Shown here one piece after another: positions 1 through 8,442 of a stretch of DNA of 44,992 nucleotides; within the stretch, counting starts at the first letter, position 1; each line of letters opens with the position of its first letter. Location: contig CAMCXS010000047.1 of NCBI GenBank assembly GCA_945883495.1, forward strand, positions 1 to 44,992. Direction: 5' to 3'. A program made the position numbers and the translations under genes. This DNA is from Akkermansia muciniphila. Lineage in GTDB: Bacteria > Verrucomicrobiota > Verrucomicrobiia > Verrucomicrobiales > DEV007. Below the pieces are notes generated by a model, which worked only from the letters and a program-made list of their open reading frames with translations, ran no database searches and was not told where the DNA came from.

Positions 1-3000
1 GGGACGGCCTCATCCAGTTCGTTGTGACTGGTGACCTCGGTGACTTGGCCGAAGTTGTCATACCCGATATCCCGATGGCTGCCATCTTCCCGGGTGATGC
101 GGTCGCGGAGATTGGCGGCGTTGTGGCGGTAGGCATGGCCTTGATTCCATGAGGCAGCGGAGCCGGTGGCGGTGGAGGCGATGGAACTGAGGCGATCTTG
201 AGTGTCCCAGGTCCGGGTGGTGGTGAGGATGGGCTGGCCGTTGGTGCGGCTGACGGTGGTGCCGAGCAGATCCGAGTTCGCGACATAGCCATAGGCAAAG
301 GTTTGCTCTGCGGTGGCGATGGTGGAGAGGCGGCCGGCGGGGTCATAGCCATAGCTCTGGGCGTAACTCCACGGGGAAGTGCCGGGGCCGGTGACGGTGA
401 GTTGATTGCGGCGCCGGATGCCATCGTAGGCGGGATCGATGGTGATGCCGGCGAGCGGTCCGCCGGTGATCGACTCCGATTCCACGGCGCCCGAGAGATT
501 GTCGGCGTAGGCAAACGAGGTGGTCATGCCGGAGGACATGGCGACGGAAGTGATTTGGCCGAGCCGATCCCGTTGATAGCTGAGGTCCGGGGTGGCGTCC
601 GAGTAATCGATCAGGCTGACCTGGCCGCCGTTATCATAACTGTATGCGGTGACGATGCCGCGGGCGGAAGTGCGCTGGGCCAGGCGTCCGGCGGCGGTGT
701 AGCTGAAGCTGAGACCACGGTTGTCTGGATGACGTTTTTCGGCGAGCCGGCCGCTTTCTGGATAGTAGCTCCAGCGAGTGATGCCGGCGGCGGTGGTCAG
801 GGAGGTGCGGCGGCCTTGGGAATCGTAAGCAAACTCGATGGGATAGGTGCGGGCGCCGCTTTGGCGAAGCAGCAAACCGAGGGGCGTCCAATCCTGATTG
901 ACGATGCCGCCATCCGGAAGGGTGGTGAGGTCGGGACGTCCAGCTGCGTCATAGGTGAACCAGGTGCGGCGGGAGCCGGGCTCGGTGAGATTCACGAGCT
1001 GATCATTGTCGTCCCAGGCAAAGGTGGTCGCGCCGGTGCGGGCATCGGTGGACGAAATGAGCCGACCGAGCGGATCGTAGGAAAATTCCTGGCGGGAGAT
1101 CTGGCCGCCGGTGGCCGAGAGTTGCGTGATGGACGCCAGGCGGCCCTCGGTGATTTGGAGCACTTCTTGGGTTCCATCCGGCGTGGTCCGGGTGATGGTG
1201 CGGTTGCCATGGCCCTGCAGGATGGTGCGTTCGTGGCTGCTGAGGCCGGCGGCGGTTTGCCAAGTTTCCAAGCCATCGACGGCGTTTTCCGTGACGAAGA
1301 GATCCTCGGACGTTTCGCTCCCGTCCGTGGGAGACGACTTGGTGACCGACTTGCGGGTGGATTTGCCTGAGCGAGTGGACCAGGTGCGATCGGTGAGTAA
1401 GACCCGGTCGGGCCCGCTAAAATCGATGACGTGGTTGCGATTGAGATCGACGGCGGTGACGGTGCGCTCGCCAAGATAGTTATACGAAAAGAGGAGGGTG
1501 AGGCCATCGGGATCCTCGGCGCGGATGAGTTGTCCCTTGGCGTTGTAGTGATACGTGGAGACGGCGGGGGCGCCGCGTTCGTGAGAGCGGACCACCTTGG
1601 AGACGCGCCCGGCCATGTCCGTGAAGGTTTGGACCCAACCCAAATCCTCGCCGTTGTTGCCGAGGCGGATCTCTTTGCGGAAGGCTTGGTTGTTTTCTAC
1701 GCCATATTCGTAGCGGCGCGGGACGGTGGCGGTGCCGGAGAGGGATCGAAGTCTGCCGTCGGGGAAGCTTTTGCGGAAAATGGTGCCGCCGTCCGGGCGG
1801 GTGACGGTGATGGTGCGTTGGCCATCGGAGTCGTGGCTTTGCACCGTGCGGGTGGTGCGGTTTCCGGGCGTGGTGGAGCGTTGATCGATGCCGAGGCTAT
1901 CGCTGACCCGGGTGGCGCGCTGGATGGAGAGGAGCCCGCCGGTCTGGGTGAGGGAGAGGACTCTTCCGAGAGGGGAGAGCTCGTAGTCCGTGGTCGTGCC
2001 GAGACGGGTGCTGGAGAGGACGCGGCCGAGGTGATCGCGGAGATAGGACGTGGTGATTCCGTCTCTGCCGGTTTCGGAGATCAGGCCGCAGCAGCTGTAT
2101 TGGCGAAGGGAGAGGGAGCCATCGATGTGCCGGATTTTCGTGGCGCGGCCGAGTTGATCCTGTTCCAGGACGGCTTGTTCGGCGAGCACCAGATTTTCCG
2201 GGATAGCCACGGCTTGGTAGGCGACCACGTGGCCATAGGCATTGCTCGTCTCCGTCTCGCGGATGCCCTCGAGAATCGAGCGGCGGGTAGGGGAGGGAAG
2301 GCCAGTCCACTGGACCGTTTCACCGGCCTTGTATTCAAAGATGGACATGGTGCCGTCCGGGAACTGGATGCTCTGGGTTTCGCCTTCGAAGTCCCCGTCG
2401 GCATAGATGCGTCTCTTGGTGATCAGAGAGGCCGGGGACTCAAGCGCCCCTTCGACAGTGGTGACGGAGTGATCCAACACGCGGATAGTCCATTTTTCCC
2501 GGTAGGAAAACGGAGTGGTGCCATCCCGCAGGGTGTCGGTAAAGAGATCCTGGAAGGAGATGGATACGGTGCGCGACACGACCTCACCCGCCAAGGAACG
2601 AGTGACGATGCGAGCTCGGTCGTCCAGCGGTCCCAGGCCGAAGTCCGCGGTTTCTTTTTTGATGAGAGTGACATCGAGCTCGGAGTCGGGGGAGCCGCGG
2701 CCGGCGGAGCCATAAGGGCGGAGGATGGCGGATCTTCCGCTTTCGTTGTAGCGATGCCCCGTCCAGGAAGCATCGTAATTCGTGTAGGTTTCCGAGAGCC
2801 GGCCGTATCCTGGTTTGCCCGCTTCTGTCTGATAGGCAAAGAAGTGGGAGCGCGAGCCGGTGGTGGATCCGTCGGGTTGCACGATATATTGCTCGATGCG
2901 GGTAGGAAGCGTGCCGAAATCATAGGAATCGATCGTGAAGACGGCGCGGCCGGCGAGGACTCCGTCAAGATTGGTGATGCGGAGGTCTTTGGTGCGGGTG

Positions 3001-5018
3001 CGGCCGTCTGGAGAAACGGATTCAGCGATCGATTCCATCCGGGAAGCCGCCGGGGGCAGCTCGGGACCCGGACCGGATTGCTTCAATTCCCAAAAGCAGA
3101 CGCTAACGGCGTTGGGCTTCCAAGGGAACGAGTGGGAGCGATCGCCAAAGGCGCCGGTTTCAGCGACGTGGAAGGACTGGATGAAGCGGTTTGGGGCTTG
3201 GGAGAGGCTGAAGGTGATTTCCTGGTAGGGAGTGGCGCCGGATTGGGTGAACGTGCCGGAGCTGGAGTTGAAGGGGCCGAGCTGGCTGGCGCGGTCGTAG
3301 AACTTGAGGGACCAGGTTTTGTCGTTGGGGTCGGGATCCGAGACTTCGGCGAGGATGGCCGGGGTGAGGAACTGGGTCGGAGTGCTGGAATTAGCGGGGA
3401 AAGTGAGCGCGCCGTGGAGGGCTTGTCGCCAGAGGACCGCGGGCGTTCCCAGAGCGGGGGTGGCGGTTGTCTCATGAATCCAAAGCCGTCCGAGAGAGCG
3501 GCCGAGGGAGTCCGTTCCGAGGGGAACCTCGACCCGAATCGATGAGGTGACTTCTGCTTTGACCGAGCCTGGGGGGCAGTCAGTGCAACGGCAATCCGGT
3601 TGCAGGGTAAAGGGCGCTGAGGTCGCGAACCAACCTCCCGTCGCGGTGACACGGAGGGTAACTTCCTCCTCTTCCTCAAGGAGCAGCGTGGTGACAGCGC
3701 TTGCATCCCACACCAAGCTGTGGCGTCCCGGAGCGACCCCTGCTCCGAGATGACCAGTGCTATTGGGGCAGCTCTGCGGTGGAATTGTCTGATAGTTGAC
3801 GCCATCCAGGCTGTATTGGAGGGAAACGAAGTTCTCTGGATACTGAGCTCCGAGTTCGTAGGAAATGGCGACCAAAGAATCCGCGTTCGCGGACACGGAC
3901 TCGAACCGGGCGCCGGCGGATCCTTGGTCAATGGCATACGGTTTGTTCAGAATCAGGATGGTGCCGGTGCGAGGTTCGTACCATCGCGACTTGTCGTTTC
4001 CCTGGGACACGGCGCGCACGGTGAATTGGTCAAAGTAGCGGGGAGGGTTGCTACCACGCGTGTAGAGAATGTCTGGGGATGTGCGGGAGCGAAGTGCCGA
4101 TAGCCAAGGGCTGCTGGAGACATGGGTGTAGTATGAGCGGTGGACAGCGGCCTCAATATCGACGAGGGCATCGCCGCCGCCTCCGGGTAAAGGGGGAGGT
4201 GGCGTGACTTGGTAGGTGTTGTCGATACCCGCTTGTTGAATGACAATGCTTTTGTTGAGATTGCCGGGCGCGCCGACCCGGAGCGTGGCTTGGCGTGATT
4301 GGGTGATGGCGTCGTGACCGTAGTTGGCGTTGGTGTTGATCCCGATGACACTGTAGAAAGCGCGGATGCCATATTGGGGGTCGTCGGGAGTCACGTTGAG
4401 GATGAGCGCATCCAACATGCTGGATGAGGTGAGCCGGAACCAAGTGGCGTCGCCCTGCATGTCAAACTGGGAGCTGCGGACGTTGCCATAGATGCGAAGC
4501 TCGATCGTCTTCCCCAGATGGTCCGTGCTGATGGCCGACATCGAGTAGGCATACGTATTGTCGATGCCGGGCTGCTCGATGGTCGCTACGTACGGCCCGG
4601 CGGTGATCGTGGCGGAACGAGCCTCGGTCAAGCGATCGGGTGACCAGTTGGCGGAGTAGGTCCAGCGGACGGTGATCTTGTGGAGATTCGTGCCGATCAC
4701 GGGAAATGAGGTGCGTTGCACGGCTTGAAACCAGCTCGGGATGCCTTTGGCGGTAGCATTGGAGTCTGGGGTGGTGAAAGTGACGGTTGCGGTCTGGTCG
4801 CCCAGGTACGTGGGCGCGAGGTCTCCGGAGAACTGAGCCTGGACCGAGGTGAGGGTGAGGAGAAGGAAGATGGGGGGGACGGTGGCGGCAGACAAGGTAG
4901 CGGTGAGGGGCTTTTCCTGGGGAATCGCTAGGGTTTTATAGCGATAACGCCGCGTGACGGAGGCGACGGTCGCGCTGTCCGCAAGGAGACATAACCAGAA
5001 ATTCAAAATGCGCTTCAT
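1..5018 (-). CDS. Giant secreted RHS/YD-repeat protein, C-terminus outside window
   Basis: An uninterrupted reading frame runs from the ATG at 5018 (MKRILNFW) off the left edge, about 1672 codons. A hydrophobic stretch at residues 45-62 ending SVQAQFS looks like a signal peptide, so the true start may be an internal TTG near residue 42, because the ATG start gives an odd 40-residue leader. Residues about 95-270 hold two modules that each end in I-x-Q-x-G-IDNTY and resemble BACON-type beta domains. A Cys cluster (CRCTDC) lies near residue 480. From about residue 960 onward classic YD repeats appear (for example YDPLGRL, YDAAGRP, YDSQGRR, YDPAGRL). Such repeats build hollow beta-shells that often encapsulate a C-terminal toxin; that end is not in view, so toxin, adhesin or structural roles stay open. 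The antisense strand also stays open over long stretches, a GC-rich artefact. Confidence 0.85.
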   Translation of the reverse strand, partial: MKRILNFWLCLLADSATVASVTRRYRYKTLAIPQEKPLTATLSAATVPPIFLLLTLTSVQAQFSGDLAPTYLGDQTATVTFTTPDSNATAKGIPSWFQAVQRTSFPVIGTNLHKITVRWTYSANWSPDRLTEARSATITAGPYVATIEQPGIDNTYAYSMSAISTDHLGKTIELRIYGNVRSSQFDMQGDATWFRLTSSSMLDALILNVTPDDPQYGIRAFYSVIGINTNANYGHDAITQSRQATLRVGAPGNLNKSIVIQQAGIDNTYQVTPPPPLPGGGGDALVDIEAAVHRSYYTHVSSSPWLSALRSRTSPDILYTRGSNPPRYFDQFTVRAVSQGNDKSRWYEPRTGTILILNKPYAIDQGSAGARFESVSANADSLVAISYELGAQYPENFVSLQYSLDGVNYQTIPPQSCPNSTGHLGAGVAPGRHSLVWDASAVTTLLLEEEEEVTLRVTATGGWFATSAPFTLQPDCRCTDCPPGSVKAEVTSSIRVEVPLGTDSLGRSLGRLWIHETTATPALGTPAVLWRQALHGALTFPANSSTPTQFLTPAILAEVSDPDPNDKTWSLKFYDRASQLGPFNSSSGTFTQSGATPYQEITFSLSQAPNRFIQSFHVAETGAFGDRSHSFPWKPNAVSVCFWELKQSGPGPELPPAASRMESIAESVSPDGRTRTKDLRITNLDGVLAGRAVFTIDSYDFGTLPTRIEQYIVQPDGSTTGSRSHFFAYQTEAGKPGYGRLSETYTNYDASWTGHRYNESGRSAILRPYGSAGRGSPDSELDVTLIKKETADFGLGPLDDRARIVTRSLAGEVVSRTVSISFQDLFTDTLRDGTTPFSYREKWTIRVLDHSVTTVEGALESPASLITKRRIYADGDFEGETQSIQFPDGTMSIFEYKAGETVQWTGLPSPTRRSILEGIRETETSNAYGHVVAYQAVAIPENLVLAEQAVLEQDQLGRATKIRHIDGSLSLRQYSCCGLISETGRDGITTSYLRDHLGRVLSSTRLGTTTDYELSPLGRVLSLTQTGGLLSIQRATRVSDSLGIDQRSTTPGNRTTRTVQSHDSDGQRTITVTRPDGGTIFRKSFPDGRLRSLSGTATVPRRYEYGVENNQAFRKEIRLGNNGEDLGWVQTFTDMAGRVSKVVRSHERGAPAVSTYHYNAKGQLIRAEDPDGLTLLFSYNYLGERTVTAVDLNRNHVIDFSGPDRVLLTDRTWSTRSGKSTRKSVTKSSPTDGSETSEDLFVTENAVDGLETWQTAAGLSSHERTILQGHGNRTITRTTPDGTQEVLQITEGRLASITQLSATGGQISRQEFSYDPLGRLISSTDARTGATTFAWDDNDQLVNLTEPGSRRTWFTYDAAGRPDLTTLPDGGIVNQDWTPLGLLLRQSGARTYPIEFAYDSQGRRTSLTTAAGITRWSYYPESGRLAEKRHPDNRGLSFSYTAAGRLAQRTSARGIVTAYSYDNGGQVSLIDYSDATPDLSYQRDRLGQITSVAMSSGMTTSFAYADNLSGAVESESITGGPLAGITIDPAYDGIRRRNQLTVTGPGTSPWSYAQSYGYDPAGRLSTIATAEQTFAYGYVANSDLLGTTVSRTNGQPILTTTRTWDTQDRLSSIASTATGSAASWNQGHAYRHNAANLRDRITREDGSHRDIGYDNFGQVTEVTSHNELDEAV

Positions 5019-5250
5019 GTGAGGCTGTTCATGGCGCAGTACGGCGGGAATTCAAGCTTAGTTGTGGCAATGCAATCTGAAGATTTTGTCACAAAGCAGT
5101 GATGGGAAGGTTTTGCACTTGGCTTGAGACGTTGCCACGCAGCTGGACGGCTGGGGCGCATCGTGGCAAAGCGGCGAGTTGGCGAAGGCGTTCGTGGCGA
5201 AATTCCCGTTTTGGCTTGCCCTCAGGGGCGCGCTCCTGCTGTAGGAGGGG

Positions 5251-6819
5251 ATGCGCGTTGGAAGATTGGGGTTCGTTTGTGTGGCGGTATGGGCTGGGAG
5301 CATCGTGGGGGCGGCGGCGCAAGGGGGAGCACCCGGGACATTGCCGGATCCAGGACTTCCGGCGGTAGCTGCCAAGCCGGTGATTGATCCGTATCCGCCG
5401 GTGCCTCAGGTGGAGGCGGCCTTGCGCAAGGCGGTGTTGTTTGCCCGGACGCACCTGAGCTTTGCGGGAGGCTATGCCACCCGGTGGAGCCGGGACTTGA
5501 AGGAATCCCGAACCTCGGACATCTCGGGGTCGACGGTGATCAGCATTGAGGGGCCGGGGACTCCGGTGATGGGGCGTGTGTTCTCGCGCGGCTGGGAGGT
5601 GACGCGGGATCCCCTCTACCTCCAAGCGGCGCGAGAGGTCTCGCAGGCGTTGCTCTGGACGCAGTTGGCGTCTGGTGGGTGGGACACTTGGCATGACTAC
5701 TCCCTTCCGGTGGCGAGGAGGCAACATTACCGGCGTGACCTGGAGGCAGGGGACACGGAACGAGGCGAGCGCCGAGCGCTGTCCACCCTGGACGATGACA
5801 AGACCCAGTTGGCCTTGCTCTTCCTGATGGATTTTGGGGCGCTGCCGGAGAATCGGGAGAATGCGGGATTGCGGTCATCGATTCGCTTTGCCCTGGATGG
5901 GCTGCTGGCAGCGCAGGCCCCGAATGGGGGGTGGCCACAGGGGTTCAGTGGTCCCTTTGATCCGGCTGCTCCGGTGCTCAAGCCGTCGTTGCCCAAGGAT
6001 TGGCCCAGACTCTGGCCGGGGGACGACTACACGGGATATTATACATTGAACGACGGCAACCTCCGGTCCGTGGCGCGGGTGCTTTCGCGCGCTCATGAGA
6101 CGACTGGGGAAGCGCGCTACCTCGATGCGTTGCGCAAGCTGGGGGACTTCCTGCTGCTTTCGCAATGCCCGGAGCCGCAACCGGGGTGGGCGCAACAATA
6201 CAACCTGAGGATGGAGCCTGCATGGGCCCGGAAGTTTGAGCCGCCGAGCGTCAGCACCGTGGAAACGCTGAGCGCCGTGTTCACGTTGCTGGAGATTTCG
6301 TGGTCGACTGGGGATTCCCGGTATCGCGGTCCGATCCCTTCCGCCTTGGCGTGGCTGGAGCGATCCCGTCTGGCGGACGGCAGCTATGCCCGGTTCATGG
6401 AACTGCACACAAACAAGCCGCTCTATTGTGTGCAAGAGAGCTATGAGCTGACCTATGACGATTCCAACTTGCCGGGGCACTACGGATTCAAGGTCGACGA
6501 CCTGCAAGTGGACATCGACGAATTCAAGGAGGCGCTGGAGATGACGGGCGACGTCTGGCTGGCGAAGCAACAAGCGCCGGTCACCGCCAAAGCGTGGTTA
6601 TCGAAAGCGAAGGGAGTAGCCAAAAAGGTCGTGACTGCTTTGGAAGGGCAGAACAAGGAAGGCGTCTGGACGGCTGACAACGTGATCGAGGCGCAGCTGT
6701 TTGTGAAGCATTGTCTGGCGATGGCATACTACATTGAGGCGGCCAAAGGCGCGGGGGAGCTCTTTGAGACGTTCCGGAGCAGCCAGGCACCGGGGGGGAG
6801 TGATGGAGTGATGGAGTGA
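5251..6819 (+). CDS. Secreted pectate lyase, PL10 (PelA/Pel-15E) type
   Basis: Encodes 522 residues with a clear signal peptide (hydrophobic to about residue 23, AAAQG). The body matches family 10 pectate lyases, alpha/alpha-toroid enzymes that cleave polygalacturonate by beta-elimination: STLDDDKTQ near residue 178, GGWPQGF near 226, a YTLNDGNL segment near 267, and WAQQYNL-x-P-AR-x-FEPPS near 312-333, the region that carries the catalytic arginine in this family. The protein is longer than a minimal PL10 domain (about 330 residues), with an extra C-terminal helical part. The last residues (SDGVME) are encoded by an 8-bp tandem repeat that also supplies the stop. An AGGAGGGG tract abuts the ATG with unusually short spacing. 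It diverges from the RHS gene; no other pectin genes are nearby. Confidence 0.8.
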   Translation: MRVGRLGFVCVAVWAGSIVGAAAQGGAPGTLPDPGLPAVAAKPVIDPYPPVPQVEAALRKAVLFARTHLSFAGGYATRWSRDLKESRTSDISGSTVISIEGPGTPVMGRVFSRGWEVTRDPLYLQAAREVSQALLWTQLASGGWDTWHDYSLPVARRQHYRRDLEAGDTERGERRALSTLDDDKTQLALLFLMDFGALPENRENAGLRSSIRFALDGLLAAQAPNGGWPQGFSGPFDPAAPVLKPSLPKDWPRLWPGDDYTGYYTLNDGNLRSVARVLSRAHETTGEARYLDALRKLGDFLLLSQCPEPQPGWAQQYNLRMEPAWARKFEPPSVSTVETLSAVFTLLEISWSTGDSRYRGPIPSALAWLERSRLADGSYARFMELHTNKPLYCVQESYELTYDDSNLPGHYGFKVDDLQVDIDEFKEALEMTGDVWLAKQQAPVTAKAWLSKAKGVAKKVVTALEGQNKEGVWTADNVIEAQLFVKHCLAMAYYIEAAKGAGELFETFRSSQAPGGSDGVME

Positions 6820-6855
6820 TGGAGTGATGGAGTGATGGAGTGATGGAGTGATGGA
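6797..6855. repeat. 8-bp tandem repeat (TGATGGAG), about 7 copies
   Basis: Six perfect TGATGGAG units lie at 6801-6848, with partial units on both sides. The array covers the last codons and stop of the pectate lyase gene and the following bases. Every frame of the array meets TGA within 24 bp, so copy-number change would hardly alter the protein. Each unit also reads GGAG-TG-ATG, a minimal ribosome site plus start, followed by an early stop. Confidence 0.97.
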
Positions 6856-6927
6856 CCACCCGCCGCGGCAGCGGCAAATCTGGGCTGCCGAAGGGTGACT
6901 CGGGGAGCCTGCGGTAGCGGGCAGTGA
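6855..6927. repeat. 73-bp direct repeat, copy 1
   Basis: Begins ACCACCCGCCGCGGCAGC and ends GCGGTAGCGGGCAGTGA. It is identical by eye to 6988-7060. The two copies flank a 60-bp spacer holding the TCAAC heptamers and a CGCGC hairpin. No gene is apparent in it. Confidence 0.95.
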
Positions 6928-6940
6928 TGTTTTGCTCCCC

Positions 6941-6968
6941 TCAACGATCAACCCTCAACCATCAACTC
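6941..6968. repeat. TCAACNN heptamer array, locus 1
   Basis: Four consecutive 7-bp units of form TCAACNN (second letters GA, CC, CA, TC), followed at 6967-6983 by a hairpin TCGCGC-GACGA-GCGCGA. The same arrangement recurs at 29527-29554, in another intergenic space. Confidence 0.9.
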
Positions 6969-6987
6969 GCGCGACGAGCGCGAACGA

Positions 6988-7060
6988 ACCACCCGCCGCG
7001 GCAGCGGCAAATCTGGGCTGCCGAAGGGTGACTCGGGGAGCCTGCGGTAGCGGGCAGTGA
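6988..7060. repeat. 73-bp direct repeat, copy 2
   Basis: Second perfect copy of the 6855-6927 sequence. Together with the 8-bp array and the heptamers it fills nearly all of the 303-bp gap between the pectate lyase and the Old Yellow Enzyme; no other feature is seen there. Confidence 0.95.
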
Positions 7061-7122
7061 GGGCGAAAATTTGCTTGCCGGAGTGTAAGGAGGAGGTGGG
7101 GCGCGGCGTCGTGAGCGGGGCG

Positions 7123-8223
7123 ATGAGTGATTCGTATCCAAAGCTTCTGAGTTCGTTTGATCTTTCTGGGCTGCGTCTGGGGAATCGGGTGGTGATGGCT
7201 CCAATGACCCGGGCACGGTCGGGAACCTCGCGAATCCCCAATCATCTGATGGCGCAGTATTATGCCCAACGCGCCAGCACTGGGCTCATCATCAGTGAAG
7301 CGACGACGGTTTCCGAGCAAGGGAATGGCTGGAATCACTCGCCAGGGATTTACACCGATGTCATGGCGGCGGCTTGGGGATTGATTCCCACTGCGGTGCA
7401 CGAGCGAGGCGGGCACATCTTCTTGCAGCTCTGGCATTGCGGGCGCGCCTCGCACTCCAGTTTTCACGATGGGAAGCCGGCGGTGGCTCCTTCAGCCATC
7501 AAGATTGAGGGGGAGGCCATTCATACTCCGAAAGGCAAGGAGCCTTATGAAACGCCGCGTCCGCTGGAGACGGGCGAAATCTCCGGGGTGATCGAAGACT
7601 ACCGCCGCGCGGCGGAGCGAGCCAAGCAGGCGGGGTTCGACGGGGTGGAGATTCATGCCGCGAACGGTTACCTGCTCGATACCTTCCTCCAGAGCAAAAC
7701 GAATCATCGGACGGATGCCTACGGAGGCAGCCTGGAGAACCGGACCCGGCTTCTCTTGGAAATTGTGGAAGCCTTGGTCACGGTTTGGCCGGCGAACCGC
7801 GTGGGCGTGCGATTCTCGCCCAACGGGAATTTTAATGACATGGGGTCCCCTGATTTCCGTGAGCAATTCCTCTTCGCGGCCTCGCGGCTGGATGCGTTTG
7901 GGCTGGCCTATCTGCATGTCATGGATGGGCTTGGTTTTGGCTTCCACGAACTGGGGGAGCCGATGCGTCTCGCGGAATTTCGCGAGGTGTTCCACGGTCC
8001 GTTGATTGGCAACACTGGCTACGACCCCGCGGGTGCGGAAGCTCGGATCGCTGCGGGGGAGGCGGATCTCATCGCCATTGGCCGCCCCTTGATCAGCAAT
8101 CCGGACTACGTGGAGCGACTCGTCAACGGTTGGCCTTTGGCGGAGGATGCGCCGATGAGTGCTTGGTATAGCGACCAGGGCGCTTTGGGCTACACCGACT
8201 TTTCGCGATATCCAGGGCGGTGA
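7123..8223 (+). CDS. Old Yellow Enzyme family NADH:flavin oxidoreductase (NemA-like)
   Basis: 366 residues from MSDSYPKLL, the usual length for FMN-dependent ene-reductases of the OYE family. Landmarks are NRVVMAPMTR near the N-terminus, the substrate-anion pair H178 and N181 in HAANGYLLDTFLQ, YGGSLENR just after it, and IGRPLISNPDYVERL near the C-terminus, which binds the FMN phosphate. These enzymes reduce activated alkenes, quinones or nitro compounds with NAD(P)H in the cytoplasm. The frame is open upstream to an ATG at 7057; a GTG at 7111 sits about 14 bases after AAGGAGGAGG and is an alternative start. No regulator lies beside it. Confidence 0.93.
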   Translation: MSDSYPKLLSSFDLSGLRLGNRVVMAPMTRARSGTSRIPNHLMAQYYAQRASTGLIISEATTVSEQGNGWNHSPGIYTDVMAAAWGLIPTAVHERGGHIFLQLWHCGRASHSSFHDGKPAVAPSAIKIEGEAIHTPKGKEPYETPRPLETGEISGVIEDYRRAAERAKQAGFDGVEIHAANGYLLDTFLQSKTNHRTDAYGGSLENRTRLLLEIVEALVTVWPANRVGVRFSPNGNFNDMGSPDFREQFLFAASRLDAFGLAYLHVMDGLGFGFHELGEPMRLAEFREVFHGPLIGNTGYDPAGAEARIAAGEADLIAIGRPLISNPDYVERLVNGWPLAEDAPMSAWYSDQGALGYTDFSRYPGR

Positions 8224-8229
8224 CGCGGG

Positions 8230-8251
8230 CTCCGGGCGATCACACCCGGAG
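8230..8251 (+). terminator. Hairpin just after the OYE gene
   Basis: Perfect 7-bp stem CTCCGGG / CCCGGAG with an 8-base loop, six bases after the OYE stop. There is no T-run, so it may only stabilise the 3' end or attenuate. Confidence 0.45.
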
Positions 8252-8298
8252 AATTTGCTGGCCCGATCAAGCGGCCATCAGCATCCTGTTAGGCCGAG

Positions 8299-8442
8299 AT
8301 GAAAGCGAAATTGATTGTTTGCTGGCTGTTCGTCGCCCTTCCGCTGGGTTGGGGAGTGACCCAGTCGTTGAAGAAGGCGATCCCGCTGTTCAGCCGCGAA
8401 GCGCCCGCAGCAGGTATTCCGACGGCCGGAAATGCTCGATGA
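8299..8442 (+). CDS. 47-residue membrane peptide like MFS transporter small subunit
   Basis: ATG at 8299, stop TGA at 8440. The first 32 residues contain one hydrophobic helix with the pattern LIVCWLFVALPLGWGV followed by TQSLKKAIPLF. This is very like the small single-helix peptides annotated as MFS transporter small subunit (pattern AWLFVGIPLAWGVxQTLxxAxxLF), which usually lie beside an oxalate/formate-antiporter-type MFS gene. No MFS gene is present in this window, so this copy is an orphan here. The tail (about residues 33-47) lacks recognisable pattern and overlaps the convergent M29-like gene by 53 bp. A weak AGG lies 5 bases before the ATG. Confidence 0.65.
   Translation: MKAKLIVCWLFVALPLGWGVTQSLKKAIPLFSREAPAAGIPTAGNAR

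Noticed and set aside
198-3545. Long open frames on the plus strand (390 and 704 codons)
   Set aside because: They are antisense to the continuous RHS frame, low-complexity Gly/Ala/Asp-rich and show no domain; a GC-rich third-position artefact.
6797-6855. Phase-variable C-terminus of the pectate lyase
   Set aside because: All three frames of the repeat meet a TGA within 24 bp, so adding or losing units leaves the protein nearly unchanged.
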